64,000 nt of DNA from Scalesia atractyloides (lineage: Eukaryota; Streptophyta; Magnoliopsida; Asterales; Asteraceae), in NCBI GenBank assembly GCA_947069175.1, contig CAMTDV010000027.1, positions 37,957,369 to 38,021,368 of the forward strand, written 5' to 3'. Both the position numbers and the translations under genes were made by a program. Below are positions 12,428 through 22,719 of this stretch, piece after piece (the stretch's first letter is position 1; every line of letters begins with the position of its first letter). Below the pieces are notes generated by a model. That model ran no database searches and was not told where the DNA came from. It was given only the letters and a program-made list of their open reading frames with translations.

Positions 12428-12492
12428 TATTAGAGTGGTTTGTGTGGTCGTTTGGTCATTGGTGAGGCCTAGTTCAAGTCCTGCGGTCCACC
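12428..12492 (+). repeat. tRNA-like module of X (antisense in the element)
   Basis: TAGAGTGGTTTGTGTGG followed by CTAGTTCAAGTCCTGCGG matches the A-box/B-box order of the antisense module found about 185 bp inside the start of the other X copies. Its position, about 250 bp from the LTR boundary at 12,742, agrees. Confidence 0.5.
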
Positions 12493-13412
12493 GTTTTCTT
12501 GTTTCATTTTTAATTAAAGTTTTAAAATTTACAATAAACACCCCCAACTTTATTAACTTTAAAACTTACATTCAAACTAATTATATGTTGGAAATTAATT
12601 TTAATAGAATTATTTAAATGAAATAAATAAATAAATAACTAAATCAACATTTGTATTAAAGTTAAAGGATAATACCCTTCAACTGTTATTTATTTCTCGA
12701 CGTTCGTTTACAAAAGGTTTGAGTTTTATAACCTGTTTTTCAACGGATGATACAACCATTACCTTTTACCATCCATAATACCACACCATTACCAATATGT
12801 ATACTATTTTCACTTTATGCATATGTACATTAACACCCTTCATGTCATCCAAACAAAATATTAGATCATAAAGTGACAAATATAACCAAACCATCAACCA
12901 CTAGATATAACTAACAAAAAAACATGTATATGGGCCTATTTCATCATTTAAAATCACAAACTTTTTGTACCAAAATATGTTATATCATGGTTATACATAA
13001 TGATGCACATGTGCATTTATAATATTGGTAATCTAAAAAGTAGTGTATTACGGATGGTAGTGTAAATAAAAGTGCAATTGTCTACTACTGGTAATGTATT
13101 ACGGAATTTGTCAAAAAATGATACATATGCACGTGTGCATAGATAATTGCTACTCGAGTTTTTTTAGTAACGAAATATAGCGGTTTTTTTAAAAAAATAT
13201 TAAAAAAAATTTGTGTGTTTTTTAGATTTTTAAGGTATTTTTTTGTGTTTACATTGGTTTTCGTGGTTCTAGCAATAAGAGTGGTTCTCAAATAAACCCT
13301 ACCCTATATATAAGAATTGGACTACAATACGAAATCGGAGATGTTCATAATTCATAAATGGTCTTGACAGCTTAATGGAGATTGCCACCAACTATGTCAA
13401 CAATGAAGGCAA

Positions 13413-13828
13413 AGCGTATAGGCCGACCATCAGTTTGTGTGTGAAATGTCGTACTGAGATCTAGTCGAGTGCCTAATACTGACTGTACTGCTTACCATGT
13501 GTCGATTTACAATTTCATCGATATATATACGAGCCAACTTCTCATTTTTGTAGTCTTCGTGAATTGGAATGAAATGAGCGGATTTAGTAAGGCGATCGAT
13601 AATAAGCCAAATTATATCGTGCCCACTAGAAGTGCGAGGTAACCCGGTAATGAAGTCCAAGGTTATATTTTCCCACTTCCAAACAGGGATTTCGGGTTGA
13701 ACAAGTAAGCCTGAGGGTCTTTGATGTTCTGCTTTAACCTTCGAATATGTGAGGCATTTGGAAACAAAAACGAACATATCCTTTTTCATTCCAGGCCACC
13801 AATAAGAGTATCGGAGATCCTGATACAT
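13413..13828 (-). pseudogene. Gypsy integrase fragment
   Basis: The frame holds the H2C2-linker region (RYSYWWPGMKKDM), then VKAEHQRPSGLL, the first catalytic aspartate in ITLDFITGLP and the second region DRLTKSAHFIPIHEDYK. The usual second zinc-finger cysteine (CxxC before SKVKAEHQ) is tyrosine here (CLTYSKV). The third catalytic region is missing because the frame shifts after IVNRHMV and the sequence ends near 13,413. The enzyme would join element cDNA to chromosomal DNA; this copy cannot be active. Confidence 0.88.
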
Positions 13829-13832
13829 CTTA

Positions 13833-14075
13833 TCAGCTCCTCCTGGGGTGTATGGAATATCGCGTTTTGTGTGCCTCGTTCATGAGAAAAGTGCGAAGAT
13901 TATCAAGATCAGACACCCAAATACGATTTAGGTAGTGAAGAATACCGTCGGATTTTGATTCTAATTTGTTTTCGGCTCCACATGATAACTCATTGCGTAA
14001 ATCGTTCTCTGTTACCGAGGTATGTTGGGCTTCACGAATGCGTCTTTGAATGTCGGTTAAAATTTGAGAACACAA
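13833..14075 (-). pseudogene. RNase H-integrase connector fragment
   Basis: An 80-codon frame between the RNase H and integrase remains. It contains RIWVSDLDNLRTFLMNEAHK and TRYSIHP, typical of the region just upstream of the gypsy integrase zinc finger. It is out of frame with the flanking pieces. Confidence 0.75.
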
Positions 14076-14098
14076 GAGATAGATTGAGTTTGCATACT

Positions 14099-14335
14099 CT
14101 ATTCGTTTAAAAGTTCAATCCATCGTCGTTTCCTCATGTTTAGCTCTTTTTGGTTGAAGATGTATTGGAGACTCTTATGGTCAGTGTAGATCTCACACTT
14201 GGTGCCACAGAGATAATGTATCCATATCTTCAGAGCAAACACGATTGCCCCGAGTTCGAGGTCATGAGCTGTGTAGTTTCTTTCGTGGACTTTGAGTTGC
14301 CTTGAGGCATAGGCTATCACATTGCCTCGCTGCAT
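14099..14335 (-). pseudogene. Gypsy RNase H fragment
   Basis: VIAYASRQLKVHERNYTAHD, then LGAIVFALKIWIHYLCGTKC and EIYTDHKSLQYIF are the core of the gypsy RNase H domain, with the catalytic aspartate in YTDHKSL. The frame ends at RRWIELLNE. Between 14,336 and 14,674 the RT-RNase H connection continues with stops and frameshifts. Confidence 0.85.
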
Positions 14336-14674
14336 TAGGACACTCCTAAACCTTGTTCCGACGCATCACAATAAACTACAAAGTCATCACTACCGTCTAG
14401 GAGGTTAAGTATAGGTGCATCACACAGTTTCTGCTTCAAAGTTTGGAAAGCCTCCCCCATTCGAAGGGTTTACCCATATGAGTCAAGGATGTAAGTAGTA
14501 AGGCAATTTGGGAAAAGTTGGAGATAAAATGCCGATAGTAGCATGCTAAACCCAGGAAAGATATGACTTCAATAGGGGTGCGTGGAGCCTGCCACTCTTG
14601 TACTAATTTGATTTTTGCTGGATCAACATGAATTCCCTTATCGTTGACAACATGTCTAAGGAATTGGACTTCCT

Positions 14675-15214
14675 TTAACCATCACATTTGAAAAACTTAG
14701 CATAAAGCTTTTCAGTATTCAAGAGTGTCAAAATAAGCTGAAGGTGACGCTCGTGATCTGACTTGGTCTTAGAATAGATAAGGATGCCACCAATAAAGAC
14801 AATAACAAAACGATTGAGATAGGGCTTACACACCCTGTTCATTAGATCCATGAAGATGACTGGAACATTGGTTAAACCAAAGGGCATGACCATGAACTCA
14901 TAGTAGCCGTAGCGAGTTCAGAATGCTGTCTTTGGGATGTCATCTTCACGTACTCTAAGTTGATGGTATCTAGAACGAAGATCAATTTTCGAGAAACATG
15001 TCGCAGCCTGAAGTTGATCTAAGAGGTCATCTATACGAGGTAAAGGGTAACGGTTCTTAATGGTTAGCTTGTTGAGCTCCCAATAGTCTATACACATTCG
15101 GAAAGTTCCATCCTTCTTCTTGACAAAAAGGACAGGTGCATCCCAAGGTGTTGAAATAGGGTGAATAAACCCTTTGTCCGTCAGTTCTTGCAATTGACTA
15201 ACGAATTCTTGCAT
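14675..15214 (-). pseudogene. Gypsy reverse transcriptase, active site mutated
   Basis: Two frames cover the palm and fingers. The first (15,214-14,918) contains GFIHPISTPWDAPVLFVKKK, FRMCIDYWELNKLTIKNRYP and FSKIDLRSRYHQL. The second (14,893-14,675) contains MVMPFGLTNVPVIFMDLMNR and VIVFIGGILIYSK. In the last motif both catalytic aspartates of F-(V/I)-D-D are glycine. A frameshift or stop between the two frames also breaks the gene. This copy could not polymerise DNA. Confidence 0.9.
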
Positions 15215-15435
15215 TTCGGATGGAGTAAATCGTATGGGGATTTTGCAACTAGGGTGGCACCAGGTATGAGATCAATTCGAAATTTGACTTCTCGCATGGG
15301 AGGAAGTCCTGAGACGTCTGGGAGGACTTGGGGGAAATCTCTAACGATAGGAATATCTTCAAGCTTCTTCTCCTTGCCTCCCTTCTTGAAAATATGGGCT
15401 AGAAATGTCACGTAATCCTTCGGGTTTGTAGGCAT
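15181..15435 (-). pseudogene. Protease-RT connector of the gypsy polyprotein
   Basis: The frame holds LEDIPIVRDFPQVLPDVSGL and PPMREVKFRIDLIPGAT, the conserved segment just upstream of gypsy RT. It then overlaps the RT frame in a different phase, showing a frameshift near 15,200. Confidence 0.8.
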
Positions 15436-15439
15436 GACA

Positions 15440-15832
15440 TCAACCTAAGCCCTTGGACGATGTTTCACCGAAGATACGAATGGTTTGGCCATTGGCGAGA
15501 GGATTTGAATATATTTTTTCATAACATAAAACTTCGGCATGGTGTTGACTGAGCCAGCCCATGCCAATGATGACGTCAAACCTTCTCAATTTCATAGGGA
15601 TGAGGTCGATTGAGAAATCGTGCTCGTTGAGAGTAAGAGTGTAGTCGCGAATAATAGAATCCAACATAATAAGTTCTCCATAGGCTACTTCTACTGTGAA
15701 TGATTTGGCTAAATCAACACGAGGTAAACCAAGAATAGACTCGAACTCTAGAGACACAAAACTCTTATCCGCGCCCGTGTCAAATAAAATAGATGCATAG
15801 CTACCATTGATGAGAAACATACCGTTAACCAC
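15440..15832 (-). pseudogene. Gypsy aspartic protease
   Basis: A 130-codon frame with the catalytic motif LFDTGADKSFVS near its start and the flap/second-strand region FDVIIGMGWLSQHHAEV. It would cleave the gag-pol polyprotein. This domain is still in one open frame, unlike the rest of the element. Confidence 0.88.
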
Positions 15833-15836
15833 ATTG

Positions 15837-16022
15837 TTATCTTCTCTGGCTTGGGGCGTTGATGTAGAATGCTCTACCCCTGGCTGGCAGGTTGGCTTGG
15901 TTTGCCTGATTCACAGGGTTAGCTTGAGTCTGAGCGTTAATTATGTTCACCAATCGAGGGCACATGTTGCTAAAATGAGTTGGGTCACCGCAATTACAGC
16001 AAGCCCTCATTTGATGTATCAC
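15837..16022 (-). pseudogene. Gypsy gag C-terminus with zinc knuckle
   Basis: CCNCGDPTHFSNMC fits CX2CX4HX4C, the nucleocapsid RNA-binding knuckle. Upstream, gag-like sequence runs to about 16,100 with stops and is then replaced by the copia LTR. Confidence 0.8.
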
Positions 16023-16100
16023 AGGGTAGTTGGGCTGGTAAAAAGGTTGGGCTACAACTTGGGCATTGGTAAGAGTGTAGTAAATGTTGTGTCAGTAAAC

Positions 16101-16821
16101 TGCTACTGAAATTTGAAATAGAAACAAATAAAGCAAAAGACAGCAAACGTGAACTGGGCTTGTGTTTGACACAATTCCCTTAAACAGATTCGCGGTCTGT
16201 TCCCAGGGTACGCCGGTTCAAAGCGGCAACAGCGTATTGCCGGACTTGAACACTTGCCTGAAACGAAAACTGAGAGAGAAGAAGGAAGAATATGTTGTTG
16301 GTGTATCTAAACTATCGGTTTGAACTGGGTTTTATAGCCTAAAATCATAACCGAATTCTGGCCCATTATTGTAGAGAACTAAAACCCAAATAATGGTCAT
16401 GAGTTCATCAGTTTCGAAACTGATAATGATAACCATAATAATAACTGTTTTAAAATTTGAAAACTAAATAATGATCATCAATATTGAATAACAATTTATT
16501 TCAGTTTCAACTCATTAAACGGAATAACAGTTATGAGTCTCGAGTGCAAAAAAGCGGCCAACACGGCCCCGGGTTTTCGAACTGCAATCGTGTCCGTAGC
16601 ATGTGCGGGCGCACACGAGTTCAACTAAATTCCCGTTCCAATTTTCGCACCCCACGTGTGCGCGCGGGGGTTGGACTAGTGGTAAAACATGTCGTATAAC
16701 AAATCAATGGAGTAGTAAAGGCTCTACCTTATAAACAACTACTCTCTTTGTTCCCACACCAATGTGGGACAAAGTGTTTACCACTTTTGAGGCTTTCATT
16801 CACACCACAAAACTTCCAACA
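16101..16821 (-). repeat. 3' LTR of the copia element
   Basis: 721 bp, starting TGCTACTGAAAT and ending TTCCAACA on the plus strand. It is the full-length version. The right-hand LTR shares both ends but lacks about 400 bp from the middle. Confidence 0.85.
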
Positions 16822-16838
16822 ATCCCCCACATGAATGG
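16822..16838 (-). promoter_or_regulatory. Polypurine tract of the copia element
   Basis: The minus strand reads CCATTCATGTGGGGGAT immediately before the LTR start TGTTGGAA. This G-rich tract is typical for this copia group. Confidence 0.85.
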
Positions 16839-17369
16839 AGGTCGATCTCAGAAATAACACAATTCCCATTAGATTTCAGCAGTTGAGTTTTGCATACGAT
16901 AGGTAGGTGTTACTTTTTGAACCTTTGCTCATGAAGTGCATTTAGCCTACTAGCTCTAAGTAGACATCGATGTCTTTGAACTCGTCTGCCGTTTGTGTAG
17001 ATGACAATACACTTAACACAAGACTTTCCCTGACAAAGTCAAGTCCTCATAGTTATGTTCGTTATGGTCATGAACATGTGCCTGGTTCTCTGAGAGCCAT
17101 TAAGTATTGTGCCCCAACAATACCCTTCGAAGAGACCCCACTTCTCTTTCACATAGGTGATTCACTATGTATTATCTTAGTCGAATCATTAAAAGCCATA
17201 TAGGAAGTTTACTAAGCTTTATAATAAACTCCCTTTTTATACGTAGGGTTATCCCCCACAGTGACCTTACTAATTCATACAATTAGCTTTTCCTATTGAA
17301 CTCAGTTCTTGGGATCTCCAGTCTATTGAGTTAGGTTTCCATCATATAAACTTAATTTTTCAAGGGCTT

Positions 17370-18000
17370 CAGTCCCATTCTCATGGACGACTTCTGAACT
17401 AACTCTCTACTTAGGCCTTTTGTTAGCGGGTCCACGATATTATCCTTTGACCACACGTAGTCAACAATGATAATTCATGTAGAGATTAGTTGTCGTATCG
17501 TATTATGTCTACGTCTGATATGTCTGTTCCTACCATTATACATTGTGTTACGAGCTCTCCCAATTGCCGATTGGCTATCACAATGTATTCAAATGGCCGA
17601 TGCCGGCTTAGGCCCTCTTGGTATATCCTCAACTAATTGACGTAGCCATCAGCCTCTTCACCTGCTTTATCTAGAGCAATGAACTCTGATTCCATCTGGA
17701 TCTAGCAATAACCGTTTGTTTCGATGATTTCCATGATATAACTGCACCTCCAAGTGTGAATACATACCCACTTGTTGGTCTGGAATCATTCGTGTCAGAT
17801 ATCCAATTTGCATCGCAGTGTCCTTCTATGACTGCTCGATATCTGTTATAATGCAACCCGTATTCTCGAGTGTATCTTAAGTAACGAAGCAACCGAATGA
17901 TACAGTTCCAATGAATTGAACTTGGATTGCTCATGTATCTACTTAGCTTGCTCACAGTATATGCTAAGTCTGGTCTAGTACAACTCATAAGATACACCAA
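17370..18000 (-). pseudogene. Copia RNase H
   Basis: The minus-strand frame has MVYLMSCTRPDLAYTVSKLS, SNPSSIHWNCIIRLLRYLR, GHCDANWISDTNDSRPTSGY and VFTLGGAVISWKSSKQTVIA. After a shift near 17,690 the domain continues to about 17,400 with NTMYNGRNRHIRRRHNTIRQ and DNIVDPLTKGLSREL, the standard C-terminal end of copia pol. The active-site aspartate in CDANW is retained. Confidence 0.87.
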
Positions 18001-18144
18001 GCTACCAATAATTCTTTAGTATTCCAGCTGGTTAACAAGTTCACCTCTATTCTTGGCTAGATGTTGACTTGTGTCAAGAGGAGTTCTAGCTACATTAGAG
18101 TCATTTGCATTGAACTTCTCAAGAATTTTGTCCACATAGTGGGA

Positions 18145-18785
18145 TTAACTTAAAACAAGTCTATTTTGGGTTCTTGTGATTTGAACTCCCAGAATCACAT
18201 TCGCAAAACCCATGTCTTCCATGTCAAATCTTGCTTTTAACATGTTCTTTGTAGACTTTATGATTTTGTCATAACTTCTAGCAATGAGCATATCATCTAC
18301 ATATAGACACAAAATAACATATCCATCTGATGTGTCCTTCACATTACACACTTGTCACATTCATTGATTTTGAACCCAACATCAAGCATGATATAATCAA
18401 ACTTTTGGTGCCATTGTTTTCGAGCTTGTTTCAATCCATACAAGGATTTTACAAGTTTACACACTTTCTTTTCTTGCCCAATGACTACGAAGCCTTTGGG
18501 TTGCTCCATGTAAATTTCTTCCTTTAGATTTCCATTCAAGAAAGTTATTTTCACATCCATTTGGTTAACTTCCAAATTTCTAATGGCGGCAATAGCAAGC
18601 ACCAACCTGATGGATGTTATTTGCGTAACTGGCGAATATGGATCAAAGTAATCTAAACCTTCTCGTTGTTTATATCCTTCGATCACCAAGCTTGCCTTGT
18701 ACTTATCGATGGTTCCATCTGGTTTCATCTTCTTCTTGAAGATCCATCGATATCCTATTAGTTTACATCCTTGAGGAAGATCCAC
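18145..18785 (-). pseudogene. Copia reverse transcriptase
   Basis: The first frame (18,785-18,339) carries IGYRWIFKKKMKPDGTIDKY, YSPVTQITSIRLVLAIAA, VNQMDVKITFLNGNLKEEIY and SLYGLKQARKQWHQKF. The second (18,351-18,145) carries VILCLYVDDMLIARSYDKI, keeping the catalytic YVDD. One frameshift near 18,345 separates them. The conserved alanine before FLNG is threonine here (KITFLNG). Confidence 0.9.
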
Positions 18786-18895
18786 TAGTTCCCAAATATG
18801 GTTTTGTAAGATAGGGACTATCTCGCTTTTGATGACCTCCCTTCAGTGAGGTCCTTCTGAGGAATCCGCTTGTTGATACGTTTGAGGTTTCTCTT

Positions 18896-19246
18896 CTACC
18901 AATAGGTAAGAAACTCAAGCCCAAAGGATTTTTCAGTTCTTTGCCGTTTACTATTTTTGATTTCAACTTCCTCAGTCTTAGATTGTTCTCGAGGTTTATT
19001 ATTTTCAACCTCACCCTCAGGAACAATTTCCTCAACCGGTCTAGTAAAACTCGGTTCACCTTTACCTACGCATGGGAATACATGTTCAAACCATGATGCA
19101 TCCTTAGATTCTATTATGGAGCCACTGCATATTCCAGGGTTGTTAGAATCATGCACAAAAAAACGATAAGGACCATAAGGACGGGTGCATCCTATAAATA
19201 GTAGGCGCTTTGGTGGTGTGACCACCACCTTAGTTAGACACTCCAC
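18896..19246 (-). pseudogene. Copia integrase C-terminus and linker to RT
   Basis: Contains LFIGCTRPYGPYRFFVHDSN and an acidic, charged linker ending KRQRTEKSFGLEFLTYW, the usual segment between copia integrase and RT. A second, overlapping frame (18,763-19,059) covers part of the same linker in another phase and reaches RT, so a shift lies near 18,900. Confidence 0.75.
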
Positions 19247-19259
19247 ACTTTCAAGTATT

Positions 19260-19935
19260 TATATGGTGGTTTCTTTCCCATCCACAATTCGTATGGCGTA
19301 ACATCTTTTTTCATATTGGGTATCATGTTCAACACATAATTTGCCGATAAGATTGCTTCCCCTCATATGTTTTGGTGTATACCAGAACTTATCATCATGA
19401 CATTCATCATTTCTTTCAAGGTGCGATTTTTTAGTTCCGCTATGCCATTCGATTGAGGGGAGTAAAGAGCCATGAGTTCATGTATGATTCCATTTTTTGC
19501 ACACACGTCAATAAAAGGTGAAACATATTCACCTCAGCGGTCGTTCCTTACGATTTTGATTTTTGCTAATTTAGTTGATTCTCAACTTCGGCTTTGAACA
19601 AGAGAAACTTGTCAATAGCCTCGTCCTTACTTTAAGTAAGTACACATAGCAATACCTTATAATATTATCAATGACGTGATGAAGTACTTGTTCCCACCAC
19701 GAGTAAGAATTGCTTTTAGATCACACACGTCAGTGTGGATCATCTCGAGGGGTTCGGTGATTCGTTCAACCTTTTTGAATGACGATTTCGTTTGTTTTGC
19801 TTCTACGCAAGTTTGACATATATTATTTGAGTCGATATTTAATGTTGGTATGCAATTAAGTTTAATCAAACGACGAATGGAATTAAAATTAACATGACCT
19901 AGTCTACTATGCCAAAGATTAGAAGACTCAATCAA
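19260..19935 (-). pseudogene. Copia GAG-pre-integrase and integrase core
   Basis: The open part (19,935-19,657) has NLWHSRLGHVNFNSIRRLIK and CQTCVEAKQTKSSF, the HHCC zinc-binding module (H, H, C, C all visible), followed by EPLEMIHTDVCDLKAI with the first catalytic aspartate. From 19,656 down to about 19,260 the core continues in broken frames; no intact DDE triad can be followed. Confidence 0.85.
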
Positions 19936-20392
19936 GTAAAAGCAAAACTAGTAGAGTTTTCTTTCATTCCATTCACAATGATTACATTTAGTTTAAACAT
20001 ACCATTAAGGGCATAGCCCTTACCAACATACACACCATTTTTGGTCAACACGACCTTGTCCGACTCAATCACCATTTTGAAACCAAACTTGTTCAATTGC
20101 CACCCCGACACAAGGTTCTTACGAATTTCTGGAACATACAACACGTTGGACCAAGTGAGTTCTTTTCCAGAAGTCATCTTCAAAACCACACTCCCGTCGC
20201 CTTTAATTTCTGCCGTGGGGGAGTTTCCATAAAAGCCTTTTCTCCATTAGTCACCTCCTCGAATGTGCTAAAGAGGCTTTTATCAAAGCACACATGATGG
20301 GTAGCCCCCGTATCAACCCACCAAGCCTTGTTATTTTGCCCAACCAAGTTAACTTCGGTAAACAAAATCGAGAGGTCCGTGACTATGACCAT
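19932..20392 (-). pseudogene. Copia aspartic protease
   Basis: The first frame (20,392-20,180) includes WWVDTGATHHVCFDKSLF with the catalytic DTGA. The second (20,189-19,932) continues VLKMTSGKELTWSNVLYVPE and IRKNLVSG. A frame change near 20,185 separates them. Confidence 0.87.
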
Positions 20393-21030
20393 GACAACAA
20401 GGTTATCACATGACTCTTCTTTCCACCCTTTCCACTGTTCTTGTTGTTTCCCTTTGAAGATTGGCCATGTTCAACAACATTGACTTTTACTGTTTCAGAA
20501 CCATCAATCCTTTTCAAAGCCACTTTGTTATCTTCTTCAATACGTAGGCGAACAACAAGATCTTCAATGGTCATTTCCATTCGCTTATGTTTGAGATAGT
20601 TCTTCAAATCAACCCACTTGGTGGTAGCTTTTCAATCATAGCAGCAACTTGGAATGTCTCGCTAAGAACCATTCGTTCCGCATGAATATCATGAAGAATA
20701 ACTTGCAGTTCTTGGACTTGGCTCATGACAGTTTTAAAGTCTATCATTTTAAAATCCAAGAACTTAGGCACCACGAATTTCTTATTGCCTGCATCTTCTG
20801 TTTTGTATTCGGGATCCAAAGACTCCCATAATTCTTTGGCAGTCTTGGCTTTGCAATACAGATTGTATAGTGTATCCACCAAACCATTCAGAATAAAATT
20901 GCGGTACAAGAAATCCGAATGGTTCCAAGCATGAATCGCGCTCACAGATTGAGCATCCATATCCCTTTCATCAACATGAGGATTGGTTTCAGTTAAGAAC
21001 CTTGCTAGGTTTAGCGTGGTTAGTGATCTG
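20383..21030 (-). pseudogene. Copia gag, N- and C-terminally damaged
   Basis: The frame contains LTTLNLARFLTETNPHVDER, LVDTLYNLYCKAKTAKELWE, SQVQELQVILHDIHAERM and FQVAAMIEKLPPS, then after a shift KNYLKHKRMEMTIEDLVVRL. This is the UBN2-type copia gag. The usual N-terminal part (before LTTLNLARF) is absent, with LTR-derived sequence joined directly. The expected CX2CX4HX4C knuckle after the GKGGKKS stretch is also missing. Confidence 0.85.
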
Positions 21031-21400
21031 CTACTGAAATCTGAAATAGAAACAAATAAAGCAAGAAATCTGAAATAGAAACAAATAAAGCAAATGAAAT
21101 AGAAACAAATAAAGCAAGAAATCTGAAATAGAAACAAATAAAGCAAAAGAAAGTAAACGTGAATTGGGCTTGTGCAACAGGATCTGCGGGCACAGACGAG
21201 TTCAACGAAATTCCGGTTCCAATTTTTGCACCCCTCCTGCGCGCGCGGGTAGGCTAGTGGTAAAACATGTCATATAAGAAAATTAATGGAGTAGTAGAGA
21301 CTCTACCTTATAAACAACTACTCTCTTTGTTTCCACACCAATGTGGGACAAAGTGTTTACCACTTCTGAGACTTTCATTCACACCACAAAATTTCCAACA
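21029..21400 (-). repeat. 5' LTR of the copia element, internally deleted
   Basis: It shares ends with 16,101-16,821 but is 372 bp. Its PBS-proximal end has four tandem copies of GAAATAGAAACAAATAAAGC (about 21,045-21,146) where the other LTR has one. This repeat translates into a meaningless Phe/Cys/Ile-rich frame. Confidence 0.82.
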
Positions 21401-22400
21401 CTTTTATGAGATGCATTTTAAAGAAAATCAGATTCCAGCCTCACACTATGAAGCTAAGAAGAAGTGTGGAAAAATTGGATTAGGATATGAATCTACCCAT
21501 ACTTACAAATATAATTATGCTCTGTTTAGGAGGGAGAATGGCTCTATAAAAATGTTTGGTTTGTAACGAGAGCAGATGGGTTAACAAAAACATAAATAGA
21601 AAGATTGTACCACAAAAAGTGATGTGCTGACTTCCCGACTTCGAGGAAGGTATTGTTCCAGATTCACAACAAAACATATGATCTGACATAATATTGGACG
21701 CTCAACTGATGGTATGATATGTCGTCTGGTTGATGGGATGGCATGGCATGACAAGACTTTGATAAGAGATATCCTGGATTTTGCAAAGAACCCAGGAGCG
21801 TCTGCTTGGGTTTGGTTGCCGATTGCTCTGATTTTTCACGAAAAATAATCAAATTTACAGTATGTGGTTGTGTATGAAAGAGTCTTTTTTCATGTTGACT
21901 TTGCTTATTCCTGGCTGTAAATCAACTAGAAAGGAAATTGATGTTTTCCTAAGGCCTTTGGTGGATGAGTTGAAAATGTAGTGGGTCGAAGGAGTCCAAC
22001 GAGAGATACATTAACTAACGAAGTATTCAGGATGCGTGCGGCATTATTGTAGACAATTAATGATTATTTTGATCGTAGCAGCCTGTCTAGATGGAGGTGT
22101 CACGGTTATAAAGCATGCTCTACTTGTAACATTGACCCACCCTCATGTCGTGTAATGTTAAGACAACTTATGTTGGTCATAGGCGAATCTTGTCTAGGAA
22201 GCATAATTGAGGGAAAATTTGTTTTGTAATGGCAAAAAAAGATACAAGAGATCATACTAGACAATTAAGTAATGAACAAATATTAGAACAACTATGTCTT
22301 TGATTGTGTTTCCAGGAAACATCCTAGTAGTGGAGGTGGGAAAAGAAGCGTGATGCGTCAAAGACTAATTGGACCAAAAGAGTATCTCCTCTCGTTTAAA
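21401..22400 (+). pseudogene. CACTA transposase (TNP2-like) pseudogene
   Basis: Across plus-strand frames the conserved TNP2 blocks can be read in order: HFKENQIPASHYEAKKKCGK and LGYESTHTYKYNYALFRREN (21,411-21,542), MCMKESFFMLTLLIPG-like sequence at 21,865-21,918 (here LCMKESFF), EIDVFLRPLVDELKM (21,930-21,979), LSRWRCHGYKACSTCN (about 22,087-22,134), YVGHRRILSRKH (about 22,170) and KHPSSGGGKRS (about 22,319). Many frameshifts and stops separate them. TNP2 cuts and joins CACTA element ends. The 5' part is lost at the copia LTR boundary, so the gene was cut by that insertion or by rearrangement. Confidence 0.82.
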
Positions 22401-22404
22401 CTAT

Positions 22405-22565
22405 AAATTAATATTTTTAATCCATTAAAGTGGGTTTAGGTCATTTTGTCCTATTTAAACTTTTAATTGGATGTATTAGTTTATTAACGTTAAATATACA
22501 ACTTTTAATTTAAATGTGTCAAGACGACTCAAACCTACTTTAATTTGCTAAAAGTTGGATATTAT
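22405..22565. repeat. Short imperfect inverted repeat, possible MITE
   Basis: TCCATTAAAGTGGGTTTAGG near 22,418 and, inverted, ACTCAAACCTACTTTAATTT near 22,528 form an imperfect hairpin about 150 bp across. No target duplication could be confirmed. Confidence 0.35.
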
Positions 22566-22719
22566 TGTAAGTATTGTTAGTACTTTTATTTCTATTAATA
22601 TAGCTTGATTGAAATTTGAGAAGGTTGGATATTACTGCTAGTACTATAACAGGTTGGTTATTCAATTTACATCAGTTATGATGCTGAATATTAGCAAAGC
22701 ATCTAATGTATGCATATTT

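Larger units (their letters stand above)
10516..12742 (-). mobile_element. Solo LTR of family X, minus orientation
   Basis: On the minus strand the 3' end reads ...GACCCGTAGC-type sequence then GGGTGTGACA. This matches the ends of the two X copies at 44,815 and 46,328. Further in, GATACAGGTGAACA and the TTTTGTTGACCCAAAAAAC block also match (compare 44,545-44,615 and 46,050-46,100). tRNA-like modules occur in the expected order and orientation (11,729-11,801 minus and 12,428-12,492 plus). The flanks are ACGAT (10,511-10,515) and ACGGA (12,743-12,747), an imperfect 5-bp duplication. It is about 2.2 kb, against 2.6 kb for the other copies, so it is older or partly deleted. No reading frame of interest. 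Confidence 0.65.
10093..13306. mobile_element. Long-inverted-repeat (foldback/Mutator-like) element split by an LTR
   Basis: The left arm (about 10,093-10,515) and right arm (about 12,743-13,306) are inverted copies. Shared in order from each end are GAGAACCAC-GA, a T/A-rich block, GCTATATTTCGTTACTAAAA, ACATGTGCATATGTATCATT, GACAATTGCACTTT and ACTACCATCCGTAATACACT. The arms meet directly once the X-family LTR between them is removed, leaving a palindromic element of about 1 kb without genes. Both outer edges abut TA repeats. Mutator-like elements with long terminal repeats or a foldback element both fit. Exact ends and target duplication are uncertain because of the TA flanks. Confidence 0.7.
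13413..16100 (-). mobile_element. Broken Ty3/gypsy chromovirus (Del/Tekay-like), gag end to integrase
   Basis: On the minus strand, gag zinc knuckle, protease, RT, RNase H and integrase remains follow each other in gypsy order (protease-RT-RNase H-integrase), interrupted by frameshifts and stops. The integrase end is cut after a TTFHTQTDG-like stretch near 13,413. The gag N-terminus and 5' LTR are missing where the copia LTR begins at 16,101. No LTR of its own was found. Wording of the domains resembles the Del/Tekay lineage, but no chromodomain remains to confirm it. The component entries follow. Confidence 0.85.
16101..21400 (-). mobile_element. Ty1/copia retrotransposon (Tork-like), both LTRs present
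   Basis: On the minus strand the order is 5' LTR (21,400-21,029), gag, protease, integrase, RT, RNase H, PPT and 3' LTR (16,821-16,101), the Ty1/copia order. LTRs begin TGTTGGAA on the minus strand and end in CA. The frame is broken by many stops and shifts. The PBS and the gag N-terminus are missing: the right LTR runs straight into the LTTLNLARFLTE part of gag. The flanking pentamers differ (TAAAC and CTTTT), so the element or its target has been rearranged. Confidence 0.88.

Noticed and set aside
15807..16109. 100-codon plus-strand frame
   Set aside because: Shadow of the minus-strand gag/protease remains.
21020..21205. Phe/Cys/Ile-rich minus-strand frame
   Set aside because: Product of the 20-bp tandem repeat at the LTR edge.
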